The translations under genes were made by a program, and so were the position numbers. Of a DNA stretch of 64,000 nucleotides, positions 53,070-63,600 are shown piece after piece (position 1 is the first letter of the stretch; each line of letters begins with the position of its first letter). Source of the DNA: JADFNB01 sp036397455 (GTDB lineage: Bacteria > Gemmatimonadota > Gemmatimonadetes > Gemmatimonadales > GWC2-71-9); the NCBI GenBank assembly GCA_036397455.1, contig DASWIX010000052.1, forward strand, positions 7,782 to 71,781, written 5' to 3'. Below the pieces are notes generated by a model. That model saw nothing but the letters and a program-made list of their open reading frames with translations, had not been told where the DNA came from and did no database searches.

Positions 53070-53347
53070 GGGACCTCGCGCTGCTCGCGGTGGATCGTCT
53101 CGAAGGGACCACCGCCGTGCTGGTGGACGATGCCGGCAAGACCACGGCCGTTCCACTGGCGCGGCTACCGCGCGGCCTGGCCGAGGGCGACGTCCTCCGC
53201 GTGACGATCGAGAACGACACGCCCGACTGGGCGTTTGCGCGCATCGACCGGGAGGAGACCGACCGGCGGCGGGCGGCGGGCGAGGCGTTGCTGGACGAGC
53301 TACGCAGGCGCACGGTTGACGAGGCCGAGGACGGGAGCGGACCGTAA
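53066..53347 (+). CDS. DUF3006 domain protein
   Basis: 93 residues. DUF3006 features: AVDRLEGTTAVLVDDAG and LPRGLAEGDVLRVTIEND. Small beta-rich protein with an acidic C-terminal tail. DUF3006 genes often follow ComEC-like hydrolase genes, and here the start overlaps that stop, so a shared role is likely. Ends 27 bp before the stop of the convergent amidohydrolase gene. Confidence 0.88.
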   Translation: MRDLALLAVDRLEGTTAVLVDDAGKTTAVPLARLPRGLAEGDVLRVTIENDTPDWAFARIDREETDRRRAAGEALLDELRRRTVDEAEDGSGP

Positions 53348-53374
53348 GTCCCTTCCCGTCCTCGACCGTCCGTT

Positions 53375-56300
53375 CTACCGGATACCCGCCGCCACTCCTT
53401 CCGGCCCGAGATGCAACCAACTCGGTGCCGGGAACGGCCGCTGGCGCGGCCAGACTTCGTTCAGCGTTTCGGCCTCGTACAGCCGGCCGTCTTTCATCAC
53501 GTAACGAATCCGGAGCGAATGCCGCAGGTCCTGCAACGGATCGGCATCGAACACCAGGATATCGGCGAGTTTGCCGACCTCGATACTGCCGAGGTCGGTG
53601 CCCAGCCCGATCGCTTCGGCCCCGAGGATGGTCGCGGCGCGTAGCACGTCGTGCGGCGCGGCACCACCCGACGCCATCGCCCAGAGTTCCCAATGGTAGC
53701 CGAGACCCTGGAACTGCCCGTGGCTGCCGACCGCAACGCGCGCACTGTCCTCCAACATCGCCTTCACAAACCTGCCGTGCCGCGGGAAGACGTACTCCTC
53801 GGGCAGGAACCACCCGCCGGCACCCGGGTTCGCACCACGCCGCCGGCTGTGCGCGTCGACACTTTCCTCCGGCTCAAGCCGGCGGACTTTCGCGTTGTCG
53901 TGCACCTCTTCGGTCGCGTAGAAGAAGTTCTCGCCGAACGGCCCGCCGTACGAAACCACCAGGGTCGGTGTGTTGGTGGTTTGGGACGCCTTGAAGAGCT
54001 CGACCACGTCGTGGTAGATCGGCGCGATGGGCAGCGAGTGTTCGATGCCCGGATACCCGTCGAGTGCATGGGTCAACTCGAGCTTGAAGTCGAGCCCGCC
54101 CTCCGTGGTGGGCATCAGCTTCAATTCGCGCGCGGCCTGGATGATCCACTGACGCTGCTGCCGGTTGCCCGACATGTACATCTTGAGCGTTTCGGTATTG
54201 TAGTACTCAGCGTAGCGTCGCAGCACCGTCTTGGCGTGCTCGGCGCTGCGGATATTCTCGCTGATGAACACACCGGGGCCGGTAGAATACACCCGCGGTC
54301 CGATCATCCCGCCGATATCCATGCGATCCTGATAGCTCAGGACATCGGTCCAGCCGGTTTGGGGATCTCGCGTCGTCGTGACGCCGAACGCCAGGTGCGC
54401 AAGGTACTGCCACACCTGTTGCGTGTGGATCTCGGGCACGAGCCATTGCGGGTGATAGTGGGTGTCGACGAATCCGGGCGTCATCGTCTTGCCCGAGACA
54501 TCGATGACCTCGGCGCCCTCCGGCACCTCGACCTCACCGGTCGGTCCGACCGCCACGATCCGATTGTCGGTGATGACAACGTCGGCGTTCTCGACGATCG
54601 AATCGCCCTTCATCGTCAGCACCCGCCCGCCACGCAGCACCACACTCCCGCGCGCAACGTCCCGCGCAAGTTGCACTTCGATGCGCATTTCGGTGGGTTT
54701 GTACCCGCCGGTGTCGGCGCGGACACTATCCAGCCCCGCCCGCACCGAATCCGCGAGCGAACGAATCATCTGGGCCCGCGCGCGCAGGTCATCAGCCGCG
54801 CGCAGCAAGGAATCGGCTCGGACCTGGACCGAATCCGCCACCAACCGGCTGATGCGCTGGGTGAGCGAATCGGGCACGGTCGCGTTCGCCTTCTTGAGAC
54901 TGTCGGTGGTACTCCGCGCCACCTTCAGGGTATCGAGCAACAGGCGCACGCGGATGGCCTCGAGCGCGGTCGCTCGATTGGCCTGCACCGTGCTGTCCTC
55001 GATCGATTCCACCCGCGAGAGATCGTAGGTGAACAAGGCGTTGCCGATCGCCCAGCGCACCTGGGTTCCGTCGGCGTTCCACGACGGGAACTCACCGCCG
55101 ACCTCGGTCAGCTGACGCACCTCGACCGGCGCACCGCGCGGGTTCGCCACCGAGACGGTCGGCACGGGACCGCCGACGTCCGGAATCTCGACGGTATAGA
55201 TCTGACTTCCCACCTGCGCCAGCGCACGGCCACCAGTCGGCGAGATCACGACGAGGCCGGCGGGTGGCGGCGCGCCCGCTTCGGCCGGCGGGGCGTCGTC
55301 GCGGAACTGCGGGAATACCCGGCGCGGAGCAACCTCCCACTCGTCCGGGTGCGGCGTGCCGAGCCCCGCCGTTGGTGCACCGCGTACCTGCAGGTGCTGT
55401 TTGACGTCGGTCCCGTCCCAGCGAAACGACACCAGGCCTTCCGAGAAACTGTACGCGTAGATCCGGTCCGGTTGGTCCGTCCGGAAATGCGCGACATCCC
55501 GGCTCCCGGTAGGCGCGATCAGCGTCACGTCGCCGCCCGCCGCGGGCAGCCACACGAACTGTCCGCCGAGCGGCCCGAAAAAGACGTCCGGCGCCCGCTT
55601 CAGCTCCCGCGCCGCGCCGCGACTGGCCACGATGCGCTGGCCGTCCGGCGACCAGGCGAGGTTGTAATACAGGGCCGCGGCGCGGGTGAGTTGTTGCGGC
55701 TGCCCACTGCCGTCGGCGCGCGCGCTGACGATGTGTCCGCCGGCGGAATCGACCCAGGTGGCAAAGGCCACGCGCGACCCGTCGGGTGACCACACGGGAT
55801 GGTATTCACCGGCATCGGCGGTCGTGAGGCGCCGCGCGGCCCCATTGGGCATGTCCCGTACCCATACCCGGTCGAACGCCGTGAACGCGATCTGACGCCC
55901 ATTCGGCGAGATGACCGGACTGCGGATCTGCCGCGCCGTCACCATCGCCGTCGTATCGACCCGATACGCGAACTTCACCTCGGGCCCGACGTCGAGTTTC
56001 ACGTCCGCTTCGAACGGGATGTTCGCTGGCGCGCTCCCATCGAGCGGCACGCGCCAGATCTCACCGCCGTACGAGACGACGATCGACCGCGAATCAGGCA
56101 TGAAGCTGTACCCCGGCAAGACGTCGAGCGGCGCGCGCGACTCCATCTCGTCGCGCTGCACGGGATACGCCAGCCACCGCTCCTCACCGGTGTTCAGGTC
56201 ACGCAGCCGCAGCCCGGTTTCGGTGTCTTCACGCGTGCCAAAGACGAGCCAGCGCCCGTCGGGCGACACGGCCGGCCGGAACCCGGAGCCGTACCGTCCG

Positions 56301-57007
56301 GTCATGCGTGTCGACGTGCCGGTCTCAGGGTCGTACCGGTAGAGCTGGTACTGAGGGAAGATCGCGTTGTACTGCCAGTCCCCGGTCCGGCCGGCGTACC
56401 AGATGTGCCGGCCATCCGGACTCGGCGCGGCCCCAATCGTCTTGAACGCCGTTGGCGTACGGATGATCGGCAGCGGGCCGCGATGGTCGATGTAGTACAT
56501 CTGCAGTTTTGCCGTCCCACCCAATCCCCCACTCCGACTTACGACGATGCGCCTCCCGTCGGGCATCCACTCCGGCGAGATGTAGAGACTCGTGTTGCCT
56601 TGGGTGATCTGCGTCGTATCGGTGAAGTCCATCCGCATGGTCCACACGTTGTCCCCACCGCTGCGGTCGGACACGAAGACGATCGTCTCCCCGTCCGGGC
56701 TGAAACGCGGTTGGGCGTCGTACGCGAGGCCTTCGGTGATTCGTGTCGCCTTGCCGCCGGTCATCGGGACCGTGTACAGGTCGCCCAACAGGTCGAACAC
56801 GATCGTCCGCCCGTCGGGGCTGACGTCGAGCGACATCCAGGTTCCCTCGGTCGCGGTGAACTTCGCGGAGCGCGCCGCCGTCAGCGGCAGAGGATTTTCG
56901 CGCGCGCCGCGGCCGGCCGGGGCTTGCGCCGGGAGCGTCGTGGTGGTGGTGCCGAACAGGGCGAGGCACGCCAGGGTGCCGCGGAGTAGGACGCGCGTGG
57001 CGGTCAT
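53375..57007 (-). CDS. TolB-propeller amidohydrolase, secreted (paralogue 2)
   Basis: 1210 residues from ATG 57007; signal peptide LACLALFGTTTTTLPAQ. Residues ~50-650 are TolB-like blades (LDVSPDGRTIVFDLLGDLYTVPMTGG; WSPDGSRVAFATW). A Ser/Leu coiled-coil linker (~700-790) is present here but not in the paralogue. The C-terminal amidohydrolase shows DVSGKTMTPGFVDTHYHPQW (metal-site HxH), a second His in GSHGQFQGLGYHWELW, and GTDLGSIEVGKLADILVFDADPL. The family cleaves amide or cyclic bonds such as imidazolones and dipeptides. Overlaps its paralogue by ATGA. Confidence 0.9.
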   Translation of the reverse strand: MTATRVLLRGTLACLALFGTTTTTLPAQAPAGRGARENPLPLTAARSAKFTATEGTWMSLDVSPDGRTIVFDLLGDLYTVPMTGGKATRITEGLAYDAQPRFSPDGETIVFVSDRSGGDNVWTMRMDFTDTTQITQGNTSLYISPEWMPDGRRIVVSRSGGLGGTAKLQMYYIDHRGPLPIIRTPTAFKTIGAAPSPDGRHIWYAGRTGDWQYNAIFPQYQLYRYDPETGTSTRMTGRYGSGFRPAVSPDGRWLVFGTREDTETGLRLRDLNTGEERWLAYPVQRDEMESRAPLDVLPGYSFMPDSRSIVVSYGGEIWRVPLDGSAPANIPFEADVKLDVGPEVKFAYRVDTTAMVTARQIRSPVISPNGRQIAFTAFDRVWVRDMPNGAARRLTTADAGEYHPVWSPDGSRVAFATWVDSAGGHIVSARADGSGQPQQLTRAAALYYNLAWSPDGQRIVASRGAARELKRAPDVFFGPLGGQFVWLPAAGGDVTLIAPTGSRDVAHFRTDQPDRIYAYSFSEGLVSFRWDGTDVKQHLQVRGAPTAGLGTPHPDEWEVAPRRVFPQFRDDAPPAEAGAPPPAGLVVISPTGGRALAQVGSQIYTVEIPDVGGPVPTVSVANPRGAPVEVRQLTEVGGEFPSWNADGTQVRWAIGNALFTYDLSRVESIEDSTVQANRATALEAIRVRLLLDTLKVARSTTDSLKKANATVPDSLTQRISRLVADSVQVRADSLLRAADDLRARAQMIRSLADSVRAGLDSVRADTGGYKPTEMRIEVQLARDVARGSVVLRGGRVLTMKGDSIVENADVVITDNRIVAVGPTGEVEVPEGAEVIDVSGKTMTPGFVDTHYHPQWLVPEIHTQQVWQYLAHLAFGVTTTRDPQTGWTDVLSYQDRMDIGGMIGPRVYSTGPGVFISENIRSAEHAKTVLRRYAEYYNTETLKMYMSGNRQQRQWIIQAARELKLMPTTEGGLDFKLELTHALDGYPGIEHSLPIAPIYHDVVELFKASQTTNTPTLVVSYGGPFGENFFYATEEVHDNAKVRRLEPEESVDAHSRRRGANPGAGGWFLPEEYVFPRHGRFVKAMLEDSARVAVGSHGQFQGLGYHWELWAMASGGAAPHDVLRAATILGAEAIGLGTDLGSIEVGKLADILVFDADPLQDLRHSLRIRYVMKDGRLYEAETLNEVWPRQRPFPAPSWLHLGPEGVAAGIR

Positions 57008-60000
57008 CGTGCACCTCCCCGAATGCCGGCTTCGACCGCGGGCGCGATGTGCCGCCACGGTTCATCAGGTGCCGCCCGCTCACGCGGCCAGATCTCGTTC
57101 AAGGTGTCCCCCTCGTACAGTCGCCCGTTTTTCATCACGTAGCGGATCGTGTTGGTATTGCGAATGTCGTCCAGCGGGTTGGCGTCGAGCACGATCAGGT
57201 CGGCCAGCTTGCCCGATTCGAGCGACCCGAGGCTGGCGCCCAATCCGATCGCCTGCGCCCCCAGCGTCGTCGCGACACGGAGGGCATCGTGATTCGACAT
57301 GCCACCGCTCTGTACCGCCCAGAGTTCCCAGTGATAGCCAAGGCCCTGGAACTGCCCGTGGCTGCCGATGCCGGCGTGGCCGCCCGCTTCAACAAGCTGC
57401 TTGATCCATGCGGCATGCCGGCGGAACGCGTATTCGGTCTCGTGGAACCACCCGCCCGGTCCGGGTCCCGGATTGCGGCGACGGATCTTGGCATCGAATT
57501 CTTCACTCGGGGTGAAGTGCTGGATCTTCAGGTCGTTGGTGAGATCTTCGTGGGTGTAGAAGTAGTTCTCCGCCCACGGCCCACCATAGGACACCAGCAA
57601 CGTCGGCGTGTTCGTGGTTCCGGAAGTCTTGAACAGTTCGATCACATCCTGATATGCCGGGATGATCGGCATGGTGTGCTCCACGCCGGGGTAGCCGTCC
57701 ATCGCGTGGGTCATGTTGAGGCGGTAATCGAGTCCACCCTCCGTGGTCGGCATCAACTCGAGATCACGGGCCGCCATGATCAGCCACTGCCGCTGCCGGC
57801 GATTCCCCGACATGTACATCTTGAACGTCTTCGTGTCGTAGTAGTCGCTGTAGCGCCGCAACACCGTCTTGGCGTGTTCGAGACCCGTGATGCCTTCGGT
57901 CCAGAACACACCGGGACCCGTGGAGTAGACGCGGGGTCCGGTCATCTGGCCCGCTTCGACGCGATCGGCGTAGGTGAGCACGTCCGTGGTCGCGGTCTGC
58001 GGGTCGCGGGTGGTGGTGACGCCATAGGCGAGGTTCGCCAGGTAGATCCAGGGGCGGGTCCAGTGCAGGCCCCACAGGTTCCACATGTGCGCGTGTGTAT
58101 CGACGAAGCCGGGGATGATCGTCTTGCCGGTCACATCGATCACCGGCGCATCGGCCGGCGCCGACCCGCGCGCGCCGACACTGGCAATCCGGTTGTTCCG
58201 GATCACCACGTCGGCATTCTCGATCACGTCGGTGCCGCGCATCGTGATGACGCGCGCACCGCGCAACACCACGGTCCCTTGCGGAATGTCGCGGTTTGCG
58301 CTCACCTGGATGCGCCGCTCCTCGGGCCGGTAGGTCGTGTCACCTTGCGCCACGTCCAGCCGGTAGGTCACGAACGCGTTGCCGATGGACCAGTGAACGG
58401 TGCGTCCATCGGCGCCCCACGCGGCAAACTCGCCTCCGATATCCGACAGTTTGCGCACCGGCATCGACGCGCTGTCGGGTTTGGTCACCATCACGGTCGG
58501 CACGCCACCGATCCGCGGGACGGTGACCACGTACACGTCGTTATTCACCTGCGCCAGCGCGAGATCGCCCTGCGGCGCCATCATCACCAGGTCGGCGGCG
58601 GCCTGCGGGATCTGCTGTTCGCGCGAGAAGTCACGCGGCATCAGCAAATCGGACGTCGGTGATACCTCCCAGGCCGCCGGCGTGATCGGCAGTCGCCAGG
58701 TCACCTTGAGGTGCTGTTTCAGATCGGTGTTGTCCCAGCGGGTCGATACCAGCGCGACCGGCGGCGCCTGTCCGGGTCCCGGTGGTCCCGTCGCGGGCGC
58801 GCGGCCGTAGCTGTAGATCCGATCGGGATCGCTCGTGAAGTGCGGCCGCGACCGCCCCGCTGTCGGACCGATCACCGTGACGTCCCCGCCGGACGCGGGC
58901 ACCCAGACGAATTCCGACCCGAGACCGCTGAACACGAACGGGTCGATCGCTTCCGTGAGATCGCGAGCCGACGCGCGGATCGCGACGATGCGCTGGCCGT
59001 CAGGCGACCAGGCCAATTGCTGATAGTAGGCCGACACGCGGGTGAGTGGCGTGGGACGTCCGCCGCGTACGGGGACTCGCATGACGTGACCGACGGAATC
59101 GTTCCACGTGACGAAAGCGATGGCGCTGCCGTCGGGCGACCAGGTCGGGAAGTACTCGCCCGTGGTCTGGGTGGTCAGCCGGCGTGGAGCGCCATCCGGC
59201 ACGTCCATCACATACAGGCGATCGAGCGCCGTGAACGCCACACGCGCCCCGTCCGGTGACGGCACGGCGTCGCGGATCTGCTTGACGGTGAACGTGGCCG
59301 CGTCATCGACCGGGTATTCGAACTTCACCTCCGGCCCCACCGCCACCTCCGCCTGAACCGTGAACGGGATCTGCGTGGGCGCCGCGCCGTCCAGCGGTAC
59401 CCGCCAGATTTCCCCACCGTATGACATCACGACGGCGCGGGAGTCGGGGGTGAACGAGTAGCCCGGCAGCACGTCCATGTTGGCAATCGATTCCTGCTCG
59501 TCCCGCTGGATCGGGTACGCGAGCCATCGCTCCTCTCCCGTGGCCAGTTCGCGCAGCACCAACCCGGTCTCCGCATCGTGGCGCGAGCCGTACGTGATCC
59601 ACTTGCCATCGGGCGAGAGGGCCGGCCGGAATGCCGATCCGTACCGTCCGCTCATCGTCGTGCGCGTCCCCGCGTCGCGGTCGTACACGCCGAGCTGGTA
59701 CTGGGGGAGTACCGCGTTGTACTGCCACGCCCCAAATCGCTGCGCGAACCAGACGTAACGCATGTCCGCGCCGAACGCGGCGCCGAGCATGCGGAGCCCA
59801 CCGGGCCCGCCGGCCATTTCCAACCCGCGCCCGCCATCCACGTGATACAGCCACAGCTTCTCGAGCCCGAAAATCGTCCCCTTGGAGACGACGACGTAGC
59901 TGCCGTCCGGAGTCCACTCGGGCGAGAGAAAGTTCGCGCCGTCGCCGGTGGTGAGCGGCTGTGGATCCCCGCCGTCGAGGGTCAACAACCACACATTGTC

Positions 60001-60354
60001 GTCGCCGCTGCGGTCGGAGACGAACACGATGCGCGTCCCGTCGGGACTGAACCGCGGCGCCATGTCGTGCGCGATTCCGCTCGTGAGCCGCGTGGCCGTT
60101 CCACCCGCGATCGGCATCGTGTACAAGTCCCCGAGCAGATCGAACACGATCGACTGGCCGTCGGGGCTCACGTCGAGAGACATCCAGGTCCCGCGGGTCG
60201 TCGTGAACCGGGCCCAGCGAGCGGGCTGGAGCGGGAGACCCTCGCCTTCGATTGCGGCGCCGGCGCCGGCGACCTGCTGGCCCCGGGCGGCCGGCGTAAG
60301 CGTGACGAAGAAGATGGCGGCCAGGAACTGGGCGCCGCGTCGGTGCAGTCGCAT
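57004..60354 (-). CDS. TolB-propeller amidohydrolase, secreted (paralogue 1)
   Basis: 1116 residues from ATG 60354, with GGAG 9 nt upstream; the frame stays open to 60441. Same layout as the downstream gene: TolB-type propeller (MSLDVSPDGQSIVFDLLGDLYTMPIAGG), then an amidohydrolase with GFVDTHAHMWN, GSHGQFQGLGYHWELWAVQSGG and LESGKLADLIVLDANPLDD. It lacks the coiled-coil linker. Tandem duplication is clear from block-by-block similarity. Stop and next start share ATGA. Confidence 0.9.
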   Translation of the reverse strand: MRLHRRGAQFLAAIFFVTLTPAARGQQVAGAGAAIEGEGLPLQPARWARFTTTRGTWMSLDVSPDGQSIVFDLLGDLYTMPIAGGTATRLTSGIAHDMAPRFSPDGTRIVFVSDRSGDDNVWLLTLDGGDPQPLTTGDGANFLSPEWTPDGSYVVVSKGTIFGLEKLWLYHVDGGRGLEMAGGPGGLRMLGAAFGADMRYVWFAQRFGAWQYNAVLPQYQLGVYDRDAGTRTTMSGRYGSAFRPALSPDGKWITYGSRHDAETGLVLRELATGEERWLAYPIQRDEQESIANMDVLPGYSFTPDSRAVVMSYGGEIWRVPLDGAAPTQIPFTVQAEVAVGPEVKFEYPVDDAATFTVKQIRDAVPSPDGARVAFTALDRLYVMDVPDGAPRRLTTQTTGEYFPTWSPDGSAIAFVTWNDSVGHVMRVPVRGGRPTPLTRVSAYYQQLAWSPDGQRIVAIRASARDLTEAIDPFVFSGLGSEFVWVPASGGDVTVIGPTAGRSRPHFTSDPDRIYSYGRAPATGPPGPGQAPPVALVSTRWDNTDLKQHLKVTWRLPITPAAWEVSPTSDLLMPRDFSREQQIPQAAADLVMMAPQGDLALAQVNNDVYVVTVPRIGGVPTVMVTKPDSASMPVRKLSDIGGEFAAWGADGRTVHWSIGNAFVTYRLDVAQGDTTYRPEERRIQVSANRDIPQGTVVLRGARVITMRGTDVIENADVVIRNNRIASVGARGSAPADAPVIDVTGKTIIPGFVDTHAHMWNLWGLHWTRPWIYLANLAYGVTTTRDPQTATTDVLTYADRVEAGQMTGPRVYSTGPGVFWTEGITGLEHAKTVLRRYSDYYDTKTFKMYMSGNRRQRQWLIMAARDLELMPTTEGGLDYRLNMTHAMDGYPGVEHTMPIIPAYQDVIELFKTSGTTNTPTLLVSYGGPWAENYFYTHEDLTNDLKIQHFTPSEEFDAKIRRRNPGPGPGGWFHETEYAFRRHAAWIKQLVEAGGHAGIGSHGQFQGLGYHWELWAVQSGGMSNHDALRVATTLGAQAIGLGASLGSLESGKLADLIVLDANPLDDIRNTNTIRYVMKNGRLYEGDTLNEIWPRERAAPDEPWRHIAPAVEAGIRGGAR

Positions 60355-60506
60355 AGCGTGGCTCCGAAGCATGGAGGTACGGGAGTGAGAATGGCTCTGG
60401 TACACGGTCGGCCCCTTCGAGTTCGCCGAGAGAAGGTGCACTGCGAGGCGACGAAGCGGGAGGTCCGAGTTTCGAGTCGGCGGGCCGAACTCCCGCTCCG
60501 GTATCG

Positions 60507-60520
60507 CCCCCCCCCCCCCC
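60507..60520. repeat. Homopolymeric C14 tract in a divergent promoter region
   Basis: Fourteen consecutive C lie in the 278-bp gap between the leftward amidohydrolase pair and the rightward sortilin-like gene. Tracts of this length can slip during replication and alter promoter spacing. They are also error-prone in sequencing, so the exact count is uncertain. Confidence 0.8.
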
Positions 60521-60632
60521 GCGACCCCGACTCAGCACCCGGGTGTTCTCCTGCGTACCTTACGTGGCAATCCGTGACCGGGCGCCCCCCCTGGCCGCTC
60601 TCAATCACCACACACGACGAGGCCCGAACACC

Positions 60633-63600
60633 ATGCCAACCCGTCGATCCCGTCCCTTCGTGTTTCTTCTTGCAACTGTCATCGGCCTTTCGACCGTGCC
60701 GATCGGCGCCGCGCTGGCCCAACGGGGCGGTCGGGGCGGCGGCCAGGCGGGCTCCGATTCGAGCGCCCGCGATCCGTTGGCCTCGGCGGCTCGCGGCATC
60801 CGGCTTCGGTCGATCGGACCGGCGACCGTCTCCGGCCGCATCAGCGACATCGCCATCCACCCGTCCGATCCTTATACGTGGTACATCGCGACGGCATCGG
60901 GCGGCGTGTGGAAGACGACCAACGCGGGCACCACGTTCTCGCCGATCATGGACGGCGAGGGTTCCTTCTCCTTCGGCGTCGTCGTCATCGATCCCAACGA
61001 CCCCAACGTGGTCTGGGCGGGGAGCGGCGAGAACAACCCGCAGCGATCGGTCGCGTATGGCGACGGCGTATACAAGTCCGTCGACGCCGGACGGAGCTGG
61101 CGTAACGTGGGGCTCAAGAATTCCGAGCACATCGGCAAGATCGTGATCGACCCGCGCGATGCCGACGTCGTGTACGTCGCGGCCCAGGGTCCGCTCTATA
61201 GCCCCGGTGGTGACCGGGGCCTGTTCAAGACGACCGACGGCGGGGAAACCTGGACCAATGTGTTGGACGGTGGGGAGTGGGGCGGCGTCAACGAGCTCGT
61301 GATGGACCCGCGCAACCCGGACATCCTCATCGCCAGCAAGTGGCAGCGTGCTCGGCGGCAATGGACGCTGATCGCCGGCGGCCCCGAATCGGGTCTGTTC
61401 CGGTCGACCGACGGCGGCGCGACGTGGAACCGCGCCCAGCGGGGGCTCACCAGCGAGGAACTGGGCCGCATCGGTCTCGCCATGTCACCGGTCGATCCGG
61501 ACGTCGTGTACGCCGTGGTCGAGGCGGCGAACGACGGCAGCGGGTTCTACCGGTCGACCAATAACGGGCTCAACTGGCAACGGATGAGCGATCAGACCTC
61601 GAGCGGCAACTACTATCAGGAGATCTTCGCCGATCCCGTGGTGGTCGATCGCGTCTACCTGATGAACACGCGCTATTCGGTCACCGACGACGGCGGCCGC
61701 ACCTGGCGCAACCTCGGCAACAACACCAAGCACGTGGACGACCACGTGATCTGGATCGATGAGAACGACAACGAGCACCAACTCATCGGCTCGGACGGCG
61801 GGCTCTACGAGACGTTCGACGGCGGCGCGAACTACCAGTGGTTCGAGAACCTCCCGCTCGGCCAATTCTACCGCGTCGAGGTGGACAGCCTGCGGCCGTT
61901 CTACCGGGTATTCGGCGGGACGCAGGACAACAGTTCGTTCGGCGGTCCGTCCCGCACGCGTACGCGGCGCGGCGGTGTCAACGGCGACTGGTTCCTCACG
62001 CAGGGCGGCGACGGCTTCTACTCCCGCATCGACCCCACCGATCCCAACATCGTGTACGCCGAATCGCAGTACGCGGGCCTGTCGCGGTTCAACCTCGCAA
62101 CCGGCGAACGCGTCAGCATCACGCCCATGGAAGAGCCGGGTGAGCCGGCGTTACGCTGGCATTGGGATGCGCCGTTGATCATCAGTCCTCACGCACCCTC
62201 GCGGCTGTATTTTGCCGCGCAACGCGTATTCCGCAGTGATGACCGCGGGTCGAGCTGGACGCCGGTCAGCGGCGATCTCACCGCGCAAATCGACCGGAAC
62301 CGGCTCGAGGTCATGGGCCGGGTCTGGGGCGTCGACGCGGTGGCCAAGAACCGGTCGACCTCCACCTGGAACAGTATCGTCACCATGGCCGAGTCGCCGG
62401 TCGCCGAAGGCCTGCTGTGGACCGGGACCGACGACGGCGTGATCCAGGTAACCGAAGACGGCGGACAGGTCTGGCGCCGGATCGGATCGATCCGCGGCGT
62501 GCCGGATACGACGTTCGTCTCGCGCGTCACACCGTCGTCGCACGACCGCAATACCGTGTACGCGTCGTTCAACAACCAGAAGTCCGGCGACTACAAGCCG
62601 TACGTTGCCAGGAGCACGGACCTGGGCCGGTCGTGGACGCTCATTCAAAACGACCTCCCCGAACGCGGCTCGGTGCACGTGATCCTCGAGGACTACAGGG
62701 ACCGGAACATGCTGTACGTCGGGACCGAGTTCGGGCTTTTCTTCTCGCATAACGGCGGGCAGCGCTGGACCAGGTTGCAGAGCGGGTTGCCCACGATCCA
62801 GGTGCGCGACCTGGCGCTGCAGAACCAGCACGACGATCTCGTGCTCGGGACGTTCGGGCGCGGGTTCTACGTGCTCGACGATCTGGAGATCCTGCGCGCG
62901 CTGACGCCGGAGGTCTTGGCGGGCGAGGGCGGCCTGCTGCCGATCACCCGCACGCCGATGTTCGTGCTGTCGAATCCCGACCCGGGTTGGCAGGGCGCGC
63001 GCTTCTGGTCCGCCGACAACCCTTCGTCCGGCGCGACATTCTACTACTACGTCAAGGAGGGGCTGCGCACGCGCCAGCAACGGCGCCAATCGGCGGAACG
63101 CGCGGCGGCGGGGCGCGGCGAAGACGTGTTCTATCCTCCGTGGGACTCGTTGCGGGCCGAGGATCGCGAAGAGCGTCCCGCCATGGTCGTCACCGTGTCC
63201 GACGCAGAAGGTCGTGTGGTGCGCCGCCTGACCGGCTCGGTCTCGTCCGGCTTGCAACGCGTGACGTGGGACCTGCGGTATCCCGCCTCGACGCCGATCC
63301 GGAGCGGCGGTGGCGGCGGCGGGTTCGGTGGAGGGTTCTTCTTCGGCGGGGGCGGCCCATACATCGTGCCGGGCACCTACACCGTTTCGCTTGCGACGCT
63401 GGTGGACGGTGTGCTCACCCCGTTCGGCGCACCGCAAGACGTCGAGGTGTATCCGCTGGACCAGAACGCGGCGCGCACGCCGGCGGTACTCGCCTTCCAG
63501 CAGCAGGCGGCGTCGCTGCAGCGGGCGGCGCTCGGTGCCGGGGCGGCGCTAGGCGAAGCCACCACTCGCGTCGAGCTGCTCGGCCGCGCACTGCAGGAGA

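Noticed and set aside
53651..55789. 712-residue plus-strand frame opposite the amidohydrolase gene
   Set aside because: No recognisable domain, and it is the complement of TolB and amidohydrolase motifs.
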